This document shows positions 24,892 to 38,023 of a DNA stretch of 64,000 bases, in pieces (within the stretch, counting starts at the first letter, position 1; each line of letters begins with the position of its first letter). This stretch comes from Callaeas wilsoni (lineage: Eukaryota; Chordata; Aves; Passeriformes; Callaeidae), in assembly GCA_013398955.1 (NCBI GenBank), contig VWPU01006269.1:62001-126000 (forward strand), given 5' to 3'. Made by a program: the position numbers and the translations under genes. The notes under the pieces were generated by a model. The model made no database searches. It had not been told where the DNA came from and saw nothing but the letters and a program-made list of their open reading frames with translations.

Positions 24892-27800
24892 CATCTGTTT
24901 TGAACTCAGCTAATCTTGGATGCAGGAAAGAAGAATCTGTGTCCTGCACAAAGCCAGAATACAAGCACTTTGCTTCTCTTTGTGCAAGTGCCATCCTGAA
25001 ACCTGCAGGACCCCCAAAGTCTCTGCTTCCTTCCCTCCTGCTTTTCCCTTCATAAAGAACTGTCTCTATCTACGCAGAAGGGAGATGATTTAGCAGAAGA
25101 GTTGAAACCTTCTTATTACAATAATGTATTTGGTAAAGTTAAACATATTTTAAAAACTATTTAATCTGATCTTGATATTACTATCTTTGCAAGGCTCCAT
25201 GGAGTTGTTGGAGTTCAGGTTCTGTCATCCTCTCAAGGACACTATCCCAGGGATTATTGCCACAAGAGGTGAGGGCATAGCTGCCCTATGGAGAGGCCAA
25301 GAACAGACATTAATACACAAACTGCCAAACGAGAATATCTAAATTTAGACCTGTAATGTAAATATAAAGGTGATGTGTTATTCAAGTCTTTCTAAGGGAA
25401 CAGATATTTAATCACTTGCATTGCTCCAAGTATTCCATGAGACTTCAAAGAGGGATGCAGAAATGACAATGAGGATTCTCTTAAGAGGACTCTCTTCTTC
25501 CTTGCAGAGAAGATTCCCTTTGGGCACCTGAGTTTCTGGACCCACACTGATGGACTTCTTTAGGTGCCACCTGTTCAATCAATGCTAACTGGCAGCAGAC
25601 ACATGACAGTGAAAGAATCATTGCCAACACTGTTTAATTGACCCAGAAGAATCACCCTAGGGTGAGACTATCAGTCCGAAGCAGCAGAATTTTTTTAGAC
25701 TCTGTGGTTGTAAAACTCACAGCCATTTTTGTGTTTCACAGGTGTTTATGTTGTTGTAAGAAAACAACTACAAACCATTATAAGCCAATACCACAAACTC
25801 AAATCTATAAAAGATTAATTTGATGCCATATGATAGTGAACTTTATCACAAAAGAACGGCAGATTCGTTTTTATAAAATCATTCTACATTTGTCATTTCC
25901 AGTAAAATATATGGTTTAGCATATTATGAACATAGATTTTCCTTCTCCCTGTCAAAAATCAGGAAAGATATTAATCCCTTCACATTAGCCTTGAATCAGT
26001 AGTTTACCATTCAATCTGAACTTTCAAAGGGAGAGTGCAAAGTTATGAAGCATGGCAATAGCTCCTGTGTGTACACACATGCAAGGAAAAGAGGGACATG
26101 CATGTGTTGATTTCTGTGAGTATGTTTCATTTGTTCACAAGCATATCACAAAACTCCAATCCATATTTTAGCACAGAGCAGAAGAATTCAGGAAGATTAT
26201 GTGAATGTTTCCATTTTCCTCCTATAAAGACGTGCTCCAATTTACTATGGTTAAGCATCAAGTGATTATTTTTGGAACAGAGTAATCAAAATTAGTATTC
26301 CTTGAGGTGTTAATCATATAAACTGAACACTGGAAATAATTATGTTACAATTTTTGAACAGTTCAGAAAGACCAATTTAAATTGCTGCAATTTTCATAGG
26401 TATCTTTTTTTTCCTTTTAAGAAGAAAAACTTCTAATAACAGTATTATGACCCTTCTGACATCAGTTAGACAAGAAACATTTAAGAAAGTGAGTGCAAGT
26501 CTGAGAAGAAGAAAGAGGTTAATTATTTCCTGGAGACTTCTCTTTGAACAACTCATAGCCTTTGACAGTTTTGGAGCAGGCAGATTGATCTGGTCAAATG
26601 TGTTACTGCTGGCATCTCACTTTCTCTAGTACCAATCTACATCTGTTTCCAGTGCATATACCATTTTGCTATAGGAGATGGGGAACTCATTTGAGATGTG
26701 CCACTTGACAAGGAAAGGAAACAAGTTTCTGCAGGGCAGAAATTCCAAAATGAAAATCTTCCAGGTAAGCTACTTCTCTGGTCAGTAGTAACAAAATTTC
26801 CTACCTGCCTATTTTATTCTAAAGACGGTAAAGGAAAACTGCAAAATAAAATATTATCTTAGTCTTGAACAGGTTTTTATTCATGATCACAGAATAATGA
26901 TTCTCAGTTATTCCCTACTTATTAACATGGGCTCATCACAGAGCTCAGGTCTATCAATCTGAAGGACTTTAAGTAGTTCTTACTCCTCAGGTAGTGCATT
27001 AGAAATCTGTGAAATTGCTGAGATTTTCAGACTTCTTAAATAAGGAGAAAAAAAATCCCATTTTGATACTTGATATGTGCATTCATATCCACCCAGGTAC
27101 ACATCCTATATGCACAGAAACACAGAAATGTCGGCAGGAAGGTAAATGGAAATGGGACTTTTTTCCTTTGGCCACTCAGAATTACTGCTCCACTCCCCAG
27201 GGATGGAGCACGTTGAGAAGAGCACCTCTTCTGTGTTCACCGTGTAATAATGCATTTGCATTTTCAAGAGAGCTGCCAAATAGTTAGGATGTGTTCTTTC
27301 AAGAAGCATGTGTAGGGCCAAGGGTAAATTTAGTCAGTTTTTTACCATGAGTTCTCACACGAGAGATCAGGAACTAGTGATGACATGAAACAAAGATACT
27401 GATTGTTGTCCCCACGACCTCTAAGACGTAATCTAAGAGAGCTGCCCTGTCTTAAGGATCCAGCAACAAAGGGTCCATTTCCCTTGTGGATTACTGAATA
27501 ACTATGGAAGAATAAAATCAGAGCAAGCATATATGCTAATTCACCACCTTCCCAATACTCTCCCAACACCTGTTTTCCTCTCAGGGGATTGTCTCAATCC
27601 CATGCAAGCTCCCTGCAGCCATGGGGCCCTTTGAGTGCCGTCTCAGTCGTGAATAAGATCCTAGGAGCACATGGCACATTGGGATGGCACATGCTGGACC
27701 TATATTTAAAGTGTTTCTAGACACACCACAGACAATATTGATGACTTTCTAAGCAAGCCACAGAACAACACTATTGAAGCTGCCTTGACTTAGATAACAG

Positions 27801-29120
27801 CTGATCACAAAATTAATGAACAGTAGTATCTTCAGTACTGTGTTCTTGCCATAATCACATGAAGACATCAGTCCTTATCAGTAATGTTTAAATTTGCCAC
27901 TCTAGATAAAATAAATAAAACAGTCTTAAAACAAATATGTGCAACGTCATCAGACAGGATAGAAAATAATCAGAAATGCATGAATGATGACTGGATCTTT
28001 ATGAAACACTCAGCAGAGAAAGGACAACTTAAAAAAATATTAGCACAATCTAATTTAAAGAGGATTAACAATAGCTTTAAAAATTAACACAATTGGAAAA
28101 AGAAAAATATTAGTAGCAAATACAAATCAGAAAACTAGGTTTGTAGAAAATGTGTAAAGGAAAAAAAAAAATTCCTGGAAAAATCTATAGTCAGCATACA
28201 TAAGAGCAAGAGTGTGGAGGGGACATTTTAGAAACAAAAATAATTCTACTAGTGGCATTAATTCATTATTAGAGCTGATACAATTCTTATTAATAATGAT
28301 GAGATCTTAGGGAGGGCAGAAGTGGTCAGTAAATACGTCTCTTGTGCCCCTGGGAAAACTTTGATTGTGATTTTTATTTCAGTCATTAATAACCAAACAT
28401 GGAACACTAGTTTAAAAAACCATGTAGGATCAGCAGGTCTGGAAAACCTGTGCAAAAGAACTTCTAAAGAAATATAATAGAAAGGAGCTCGCTGGACCAC
28501 CAGTGCTCATTTTTAGTATGTCTTTGAAAGATCTGAAAAACCCGGAAAAGAGAAAATGTGCCACTACTTAGGTGGTATAATCTAAGTTACTTAGGCTGTG
28601 AGAGAGAAACAAGCAGGCAAAATAATCTGATTAATAACAAGGTAGCAGAGTAATAAAAAATTTAAACATATGGAAGGCAATTAATAAAAATTCACAAAAG
28701 TTTATACAAGTAACTCTAGTTTAACTAACTTGCTGGTTTTGTCTAAAAGATTAAAAGTTGTGTTATTAAATGCATATGCATGGGTGCTTCTGCCAGCATC
28801 TCATTTAACAATGCAAGACATTCTGATTAATTTAAAGAAATATAAAATTGGCAAGGCAAAACAAAATAAAACAAGACTAAAACTTACACTTTGTTGCATT
28901 TTGAGACATGCTACCTAATTCCTACTAAATATGGGTATTTTATTTATATATTTGCATTTCAGAGAAGTTTTAGAAGTTATCTGAACTAAACCAGAAAATC
29001 TTTGTTGATGAAATGTAACACAGCATAAAAGTAAATAATGCAGAGGACAAACTCCAGACCCCGTCATTCAGGAAATATACCCAGAACCAAACAATATAAG
29101 AGGCAACACCAGGAAGGAAC
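24892..29120. other. Noncoding AT-rich stretch, no gene recognised
   Basis: No exon, RNA gene or known repeat is recognised. A plus-strand CAG|GTAAGC donor-like site lies near 26765 after a possible acceptor near 26652, but the segment between them has no open frame of note and I do not call an exon. Confidence 0.5.
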
Positions 29121-29546
29121 TTATTTGATTATCTCTGGAATCTGAAGTCCAGGAGTGTTTCTGAATTCCCAGATACAGGTGCTGACCCCTGCCTCATCCT
29201 GGCTTTCCATTAGCATGCTATCTAGGAAGCCAGCAGCCTTTTCCCGCATCCCTGTCTCCATGCAGGTGAAATCTAAGTGCATGATCTCGTTATACAAGGA
29301 GCAAGCAGGATCTGGGCTATCTCCTGGTGTTCCCTTGCAGTTAAACTTAGACGCAGCCTTTGAAAAGGAATTGCTGATGGTAGAGGCAATTGCAATTGAA
29401 GGGTCAAAAAGGTGATCCTTGGGTGTATAATTACAGAAGGTGAAGCAGCAGAGGGAGGTCAGATTGCATCTGCGTTTGGCAGCAGTTAGCATTGGAATGT
29501 TAGCTCCTTTCGTCTGAGCACATTTCAGGGATCTTATAGATTTCAA
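29121..29546 (-). other. Unidentified 141-codon open frame in a GC-richer block
   Basis: A minus-strand frame runs from a TTG at 29546 (no upstream ATG in frame) to a stop at 29121. The block is clearly less AT-rich than its flanks. The translation has several Cys (for example a CNLTSLCCFTFCNY stretch), one acidic C-terminal half, and ends NTPGLQIPEIIK. I do not recognise it. A weak acceptor (CCTGCGAG) lies just upstream and no donor follows, so if real it would be a last exon or a retrocopy relic. It does not join in frame to the exon ending at 47560. A plus-strand frame of 86 codons overlaps it, so chance remains possible. Confidence 0.25.
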
Positions 29547-31712
29547 AGATCTCGCAGGAAAATTTCAAGGACACAAAGAAATTGAAATGTTTCACTGCAA
29601 AATCAAAAGATGATCAGTCTCACTTAAAGAACTGAAAGATAAAGTATTACTTGATGCCATTTATATAACTTATTACATTTCTGTTGTCCACGTAGATCAG
29701 AAGTTTAAGAAAGTCTCCTCAATCTATAAAACTGCCTCAAAATGAGATTAATGAGCAAAATTTGAAGGTAGACATGTTTGGCTAGTTTTAGAGAGACAGT
29801 ATTCAGATAGAAAAAAGATTAATGAATGGTTTCCGTGATTATAGGGGATGTCATTGTAGGTGAGCACAGTGGACCTACAGAATAATCTCTGGGTATCAAA
29901 CAGCTTTAAACCAGGTTTGAAACCTGCAGATGCCAGGTCACGTTGAAAAAAAAGGCCATTTATTCCTTTGCATCTCCCCCCATGCTTCATCTGCAGTACA
30001 CTGCATATAGCCTTGCACTAATAAGCTTAGCTATATTTTAACAGATTGCTTAGTCAGTGTTTGAAAGGAAAATGTAAAAAAAAAAATTTACAAAAAGCAG
30101 AAGACAAATTCTATCCTCAGTTTTACCTAGTTATCTTCATTAAGATTAATATGTCAGCAAATATAAGGGAGACCAGAATGTGAACCTATGGTCATCACAC
30201 GTGAACACTACATCTTTGTACCTAATTAGTTAGAACTAATTTTGCATATATTACCATAACCTAGCATCAAACCTATACAAAATAAATTACGTATGTAGAT
30301 AAACTAGGTATCAGCACCAGATCTGTGCTGTCAGGTAAGAATACACCCTTCTAATATAATTTTCTGAAAATTCATGAACATGCAGCCAAATCTATCTACT
30401 TCATTGATAGTACTATTTTCTTGAGAGTATCTAATTATACTAAATTAAATTATATTTTTGTTCAGAAAATTTAGAATGCGGATAATTTTCACACAACATA
30501 TATTGCATGATTATCTCATATCCTGCAATTTTTATGCATTAGCAAAACCATGTGTGATAAGATAGCTTTGTCATGAGAATAACAGACAAACTGGTCATTT
30601 GCTTTATATGTTCCCTGCAGAGAGTTTAGATTGTTTTCTTCTAAGGTGATGGATCAGTTTTTTAGAGAAGGAAAAATGGATTATGTATAGAATAATAGCA
30701 GAGCAAAATAAGCAAATTGTTTGAGGAAGAAAAAGGAAGAACAGGATTATTCAAAACTCTGGAGAAAAATGTTGATTTAAGTGTAATGCCAAAAAGAAAT
30801 CACCATTCAATTTAGCATTTTCAATATATTCCCATAAGGAAAATTCTGATTCCAGGAGCAAGATATATAATTTTGAAAAAAATAGGAGGCCATGGGAAAC
30901 AAAAAGGATGCAAATTTATCTTCACAAAAAAGATGAGGACATCCTTATTATTTACAGGACCACTGTTTTCCAGGTATACTTCTGTCTTCAGCAGGGACTT
31001 TGCTTTATAACTTCACCTTTTAGGCACATTGAAAGGGAAATTTGTTTTCATTTTAAATAGCAATAAATAGGAGAGGGATTTCTTTTTTTTCCTAAATCTT
31101 CAATAATTGAATCCAAAGAAAAAAATCATATCTTCCTTGTCTTCCTCTAAACTATGCTGCATATACTCAACCTTGGTTAAAAGCATCCTGAATTAAGACT
31201 AGACATCTGGAATTCTGTCTCCACCAGCTTTTATTTAAGTTCTGGAATAACTATATAGCAATTTGCTTGAAGTGAAAATGGAAAAGCACCTAAGGAAACC
31301 CTTTAGAGAAGCACCTTTGGGTGAGACATTCTCTGTGTCTCAGTTACCCATTAATATCTTGGGTTATAACAGCCTTTCTAAAGCAGACAAAAATTTGGTA
31401 CAGAAGAAGACATCAAAATGATTTACTTCATTAGGAGGAGAATTTTCTTTTTTTAACTATAGTAATTCTGTCTGTACATCACTGAGCAGCACTTACAGTT
31501 AGATGAACTGTATTAACTTTCAACAGCAGATATATGTAATCAATTGTGCATAACACTGTGCAGTGACACCTTCGTGATCCGAATGTCCCTGCTAATGACA
31601 AAATTTGTATGCGGGAACAAAATAACCTGAAGTGCACTGCTGAGTCTTGTTAAATAAATATGCGGTTTTGTATTCCATGGATTCTTTTTCAAATGAAGAT
31701 TAACAAATGTGC
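29547..31712. other. Noncoding stretch; may include 3' UTR of the minus-strand gene
   Basis: Nothing is recognised in the sequence itself. Because the minus-strand terminal coding exon ends at 31713, the part next to it would be 3' UTR. A further AATAAA on the minus strand lies near 31229. The UTR end is not determined. Confidence 0.4.
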
Positions 31713-31901
31713 TTATTTATTTATTTTAAAGTAAGTCTTTGAGACAGGAATATCCTGTGGGAAGTCAGAGTAGGAGTAACAGGAAAGTTCATGGTCTAGG
31801 ACTGAAACATTCTTTTGAGCAGTGAGTGAATTTTCTCTTCCTAACTGCTTCATATTTTCCAAAATCTTGCTATCGTCAGAGGGAAAAGAGATTTTTTCCA
31901 A
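31713..31901 (-). CDS. Terminal coding exon of an unidentified spliced gene
   Basis: On the minus strand a strong polypyrimidine tract (a nine-T run, then GCCCTATTTTAG) ends exactly at 31902. The frame that follows is open for 62 codons to a TAA at 31713-31715. It starts LEKISFPSDDSKILENMKQL and ends SDFPQDIPVSKTYFKINK. The exon begins in phase 0, matching the phase-0 end of the exon at 47560-47753. Two overlapping AATAAA signals (31716-31725) overlap the last codons, so the functional signal is probably further downstream. The tail is polar with no domain I recognise, as C-terminal tails often are. The protein family is not identified. The call rests on splice signals and phase, not on homology. 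Confidence 0.5.
   Translation of the reverse strand: MEKISFPSDDSKILENMKQLGRENSLTAQKNVSVLDHELSCYSYSDFPQDIPVSKTYFKINK
31716..31725 (-). promoter_or_regulatory. Overlapping AATAAA polyadenylation-like signals at the stop codon
   Basis: Two overlapping AATAAA hexamers are created by the final AAA-TAA-type codons and following bases. They sit at the end of the coding frame and would give almost no 3' UTR, so use is uncertain. Confidence 0.3.
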
Positions 31902-34900
31902 CTAAAATAGGGCAAAAAAAAAGAGATGAATATGAGGAGAATAATTACAACAGTCTAAACAGGCTGCCACTGCTGCTGTTGTATATAAAATACATAACCA
32001 TAACAATAATATTTAAAATTTCTAATTAAAAGTGGAAGAGACTGCTTATTTCTTTATGTTTATACAAGTATTTGGAATGAAGTAAAAATAACTGATAGCG
32101 GAAAAGTATTCTTGTCTGTTTGTTTTAATGTGGATATTTTTCCCATAATACCTATGTCCTCTGTACTTATCATGGTAGCTATAAATACCAAAATCATTCA
32201 GCTTTTCAAAGATTTCCATATGCTTTCCCACACATGTTGGGTAAAGATCACAATACTTAAAGTTCAGTATTTTATGTTAAAATATCTTCAGAAAACTAGT
32301 CAGTGCAAACTGACTTACAGACAGTCCAGGCCGTATCAAATCCTGATCTGATTATTGAAAAAGTATCTCTGTTAACCATACCAGGGAATAAATGTTTCTG
32401 CCCAGCTCTTGTTCCATAACTGACTTTTTTATTTGTCTTTATCTTTTTGTTCACTTAGTGTGGATTTTGAGAACAAAGTAATTTGCAAGCTTGAAGCAAT
32501 CAAGTGGCTTAGAGTGAAAAACAAGCCAAATTGACCATAAAATAATGAAATGCAGGACACAGTGTATATAGGAATCATTTTTAAAGATGAAAAATTTCAG
32601 TTTCTTCTCTGCTGCATTGAGGAAAGTATACAATGACCTTACAAATCATTTTTTGTAAAAGGAGAAGAAAGACCCATCCTACCTATACAGATGCATTTTC
32701 AGAATATGTTGAAAGACAAGAAGTTTAAAAGCAGTGCAAAATCATTAAGTTGAAGGAACTATCATCTAAGGGAACAAAATCACTGTGGAGTCCACCAATA
32801 GCAAACACTACTTTTATTTTTCTACCAGCTCTAGGGAATGGGTCAATTCTCTCAAGTGAGCTACTATAAATGTAAGAAACGGTATTGCTCTGCACCATGG
32901 ATCTGTGTAGAGAAGATGTGAGATGGCAAGGAAAGGAACAAAATTTTTATTCTCATCATTCCCATAAACACAAAGCTACCACAAAATGCAATCAAATACA
33001 CCATGTTATATCTTCCAGCTGCACAACAAAATCTCATGCCTATCCAACAATCATGGTCCCTTAAGCTCAAAAAGACATATTTGAATGCATATGCCCTTCA
33101 GCATAATCCTAAGCTTTATTTTGCCCATTGCAATTTAAATCTGAATCTGGATGTTTGCTATTAAAGAAAATCATAATGTAGTGTGCGTTACCAGTTTGCT
33201 TCTATTGAAAAAATATGCCAGCTTATCTGACAGAAAATGCTATGTAGTTTGAATCAACCTCAAGAAATGTGACCCAAGGTTTATTTCTGCAGTGCAGAAT
33301 CACTGTGCAATCAATGAAGCCAGTCACTCAGAAGCGTGCCAAAAGAGAGGCAGGAGAGAAGAACTGACAACTGACTTCACAGTTAATGGACCGTTTGGAT
33401 TTGCCACTGGCAGGCCCTGAAACAGGGGCACATTAGTGATGAACATACTTTTACAAAACAGAGAAAGGAGGAAAGAAAAGCAGGTCACTGCCCGTGTTAG
33501 TAAAATGTGTATCACTGCGCATGTATGCTATTCCCATTAAAAACCCTAATTTTGCAACAGTTTGGCTTCTTTTTCCAGTTTTGTCATTTGCACAAGGATG
33601 AAACAGTCATAAAGTAACATTTTATACTTCCTTTACAATGATGTAAATACTTCAGTGATGGAAAGTTACATCTCTAGTATTCAATAGAACAGCACATGTG
33701 AGAGCAAACTAAGCAACAGGAGTTCATCCAGAGGCAGAACAAAAGGCTGAGAGTATGCTTGATAGAAGTGAAAGGCAAAAAGTCAAAAGCAGAATAAAAA
33801 GTGGGTAAGTGGACACAGCTGAGTTTTCTGACTGTGGAAAGCCCCTTCAAAGAGCCCCAAATGTCCAGCAATCACTGCTGCTGCCCACAGTCTTCCTACA
33901 TCAGAGAAAGTAGAATTTTATGTGGTGGCTACAGCTCTTCTGACTAATGCTTAATATGCTTTATAGAAGGCAGTTTTGCTTTTCTTTTTTCTAAAGATAT
34001 CATCCTGCATTTTATTATCTTTTTCACACTGGAAGAATTAAGTAAGCTTCCTAATTTATTATGTTTTGCACAGCAATGGTCAATGTCTTTAACATATAAT
34101 TTCTAAAAGTGTGTTGGTAAAAATAATAAGTCACTGGATTTTGATCCAGCCCAGAGACATCTGATCAGACTAGATAGCGTTCTCTAAATAGCTGTCAGAT
34201 TGCAGATATCTGAGGTTTCTGAGCAAAACTGTGATCAGCATGCAGCTTAATTAATCTACCCCATTCCATTCTTTTCATGTGTCATATAATAATGGTAATG
34301 AACCAAGAAGTGAGTATTTGTAGACTGCACAATAGACATAAACAATTTATCATTTTCTGTTTAATTAAAGAACAACAATAAAAAGAAAATTATCCATAGC
34401 AGTCCAGAGTCTGATGAAGGATTCAAGATTAACATGCAGCTAAATGACTGTGAGGCCCTCAGTGACCTCCACAGATGAGCACCAGAAGACTAAAGCAGCC
34501 CTGATGCAAGAAATTAAAAATTTTGTGAGCAGTGTTGGTGCAAGTTTGAGTTGTGATAGAGATGTTGAATAAGTATAACTTACAGTTTGAAGACTAAGAG
34601 AAGGAGGGAAAGGCAATAGCTAATGAACAAAGAAAGTATTTTTAGAGAAGTATTTTCTCTTTACACACACAGAAGCACACACAAGTGGTCACAGACTGCA
34701 TTCTGTGAAACAAATTATCCATTTAGGAAAAAAAAAAAGAAATCCTACCCCATAATTAGCAACCAGTTTAATTGCAGTCACTAAACTGCTCTTTCTGGCA
34801 ACACCCTCCAGTCATGTTTTTAATTGGGCTTGACTGTCTGGTAAGCACAGCCATACGTGAGGTGAGGTGCAGAGCACAGGGAGACTCTCTCGGGGAGAGT

Positions 34901-37878
34901 CCTGCTGGTGCCAAGACCCCTTTTTGCAGTTGGCTGCTGCCGTTTACTGCCACAGATTGGCATGGGAGCATCTCCAACAGCCAGGGGAATGCTTTCTGTC
35001 TTTGTTCTTCCCAGAAACATAACATTTGATTCTTCCTCAGGGGATGCCACCATAGCAAGACCAAGGGTTCAAAATGCATTTCTTCCCACACCTATTGGTT
35101 AAGCTTACTTTATTCATAGCTTGTGCCAATAATGAGACTATAAACTCCTGCTGCATGTGAATACACAGCACAGCAGTCATGCTTGAATGGAAAGATGCCC
35201 CAGGAAATTTAACTTCTATGTGAACTATATTTACCTTTTAAAAAACCTGCTTTCTATCAAGCTAGAAATCACAGAGGAAGCAAGGGAACAAGCTGAAGAA
35301 GCAAAGAAAGAGTGTGCTACTTCTCTAGACATCCCTCAGCTTGCAGGCTGCCCTTGGCACACAGGAGGTGTCAGGTGCCACTTCCCAGAGTGAGCCAGGG
35401 AGCTCAGGGCAGCCAGCTTCTCAGCAGCAGCGCTGCTGCTTTTTTTGGCTTTGTGCACTCACTGAATAGTCATTCCTAATTCTGCAAAAGAGTGGTCTTA
35501 AAATTTAAGAGCAGTCTCATAAAGAATATTCCTGGGTGCCAGAATTACGTCAGACATCAGTATCTGTAAAATGGGATTCAAAACACAGAACGGCTTTCAA
35601 GGACCAAATTCTTGAAGGTTCATAGTTAAGTCAACAGGGTAGCTTACCGTTCAGAAGTGTTCCTAATTTCTTTTGTGTTACCTTTCTGCAACCACACAAT
35701 AACCTGCAGATGGTTTACCTCACCTAAAAGTGATTTGAAAGTTATTTTCTTGGTTTAAGTTCATCATCAGAGACTTATCTCTGGTCAGCGAAGTGAGAGA
35801 GCCACATAGAGGAAAGTGTCTTGTTCTTGCTGTTTGGGATACCCACCCTAGAACGGCAGAATCACCTTCTGCAGAGGCTTTCCTCTTGCCAGTGGCTATT
35901 GAAAATGTAGATATGGAACTTGGATGGCACACCTTGCATAAAACAGCTGAAATTAGTCTGCTTTTATTTTATTTTCTCAATGTATTCAATTTCTAAACTC
36001 AGCTTGTGTCAGTCAGGTCCGTGGTCATCAATGGTGCATCTGAAGTTATATCTGAAGCATACAACAGATGATACTTCTACAGTCTCTGTATTTGCATTTT
36101 CTCACTGTGAATACAAAAAAAGAGTGTGAAATAATAAGGCCAATATTGGTGTACAGCAGGATCTTGTGCAACATTAATGTAACTGATTCCCAGGCATATA
36201 TCCAGAACCCAAAATGGAAATAGAGAACAGCTTATATAGGAAAAGAATTAATATCAGGTGACTTTAAATAAGAAAAAAAAAATCTGAATTGCAAAAGATG
36301 AATTATAAACTTCTGGCAACGAGCACTCATCCTCAGTCAGATCATACATGATTATAATCCTGGGTATCTGTAAATATTTCACAGCCCAAATTAGTGTAAT
36401 CAAAATATCCACAAAAAAAGACCAAACAGATAACATGACTAATTATGGAGTGACAAAGAAAATTTCCTTATTTTGTATTATTCTTTTCTGTTATTGTTAA
36501 TAGATTACTTAAAGCAAAGAAGCATGAGCACATTGTTGTATAATACTACATCTTGTCATAAAGTTAATAAAGACTCTGCAATCATTAATACAAAATATCA
36601 CCATTTGGAGTATTTAATCATTTTCCATCTGCCTCCTTTACCTTTACCTCTTCATTAATAGCATGGTGACTTCATCTGTAAACAGGGAGAAAGCTCCATA
36701 ATAATCATCAGACAGTGGATGACTGAAAATAGGTTTCAATAATAGAAGATTGGAAGTTTTGTAAATGCAGCTCCTTGTCAAAGCACAATGTTTAAGGGCA
36801 AAACTGTGCTCATTTCTTTACCCTGTGTTTCTAGCAGTGGTTACCACCCTCAGAGAAGTGGAGATGAAATACAGCCTGAAGCTGCACTCCACCCAAGAGA
36901 GTTCATAGTCTTTCAGCTTAACCTACTGATTAGGATGGCTTTCCATTAAAGACTCCAGGCTGAGCACTGCAGCACCTGAGAGTTTCTCAGCTTTATTCAG
37001 GCACAGGATGTAGAGGCTTTAGACTGGCACAGATCACTAACTGGATTCCACGTCCCAGACTACTCAGACATTTTTAGTGTCAAGCCTTGGGCACACATCA
37101 GTGGCAGTTATCACCACCACCACACCATAGCAAACAAAGGAATAAAGTTTTAAAAGGAACATGTAAATCAGAATTTAAAGAGTTATGTATTATAGGCCTG
37201 GACACACCTTTATTGAAAAGGTTCCAATTGAAATATATTTCAGATTTTAAGAGGGAATGTATCCTGAACCTCCCAGTGTCCAATGCTTATACAGATAAAT
37301 TTCAATTTAAATTTCCTTAAAATTTCCTTAGCTTGCACCTGACTGACACAACTTAATACATAACAAGTTTTCCCACCGCCTGTTCAGTATCTACTAGTCA
37401 GCAGTTGGACACATTTCTGGAAGCTCTTTGAAGCCCAAAGGACTATGGTTATCTGAAAACTACCTTAAAAAAAACAAAACAACCAAACAAAACCCAAAAG
37501 GGCACCCTCAGTATACACTTCATACTTCATATGAAGCTGTCAATTACTCTGTGAAGAGAATGGCAGTCTCATCATTCTGGGACAAACCAAGACATCATCT
37601 CTAAATATGGATGCTTAAATGTTGTTAGCTTCTGAAGAGTACTCTTTAGTTGGTCAATGCTCACCAAGCATTCAGATAAAATATTGTGTTTCAGAAAATG
37701 AAAACCTTTTAGGGCACTTTCCACCAGGTAAACACTATGAAAACAGGATATTCTTATTACACACAGACGTTTGCCTTCTATATTTTTACATGGGCAAGAA
37801 ACTGGTAGTGGGAGCAGGGTGAGGAAAAAATCTTCCACCCTCAGAAAATTCCATTTTGGAATTTTTTGTCTGTCAATT
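31902..37878. other. Probable intron of the minus-strand gene, nothing else recognised
   Basis: No exon or known repeat is recognised. A moderately GC-rich patch at about 34850-35040 has open frames on both strands but no coherent exon signals. A minus-strand AATAAA lies at 36992-36997 in a somewhat GC-richer block; it could be an intronic polyadenylation site but nothing else supports that. Confidence 0.4.
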
Positions 37879-38023
37879 TAACAAAAAACAAACAAAACAA
37901 AACAAAAACAAAACAACAAAAAAACCCAAACCACCCCAAACAAACCACAAAAACCCCCCAACCAAAAGCCAACAGCAAAACCCTAAAAGCCCAAAAATCA
38001 CCACTAAAAAAACACCCCAAGAC
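37879..38023. repeat. A/C-only low-complexity tract (CAAAA-like, then C-rich)
   Basis: About 145 bases in which the plus strand is almost entirely A and C: first CAAAA/CAAAC-like units, then runs such as CCCC and CCCCCC. The minus strand is correspondingly G/T-rich with six G runs of three or more. A similar shorter A/C tract lies at about 37464-37500. The strand bias is extreme compared with the surroundings. Confidence 0.85.

Noticed and set aside
36992..37060. Minus-strand AATAAA in a GC-richer block, resembling an LTR or gene 3' end
   Set aside because: No LTR termini, target-site duplication or exon could be found next to it.
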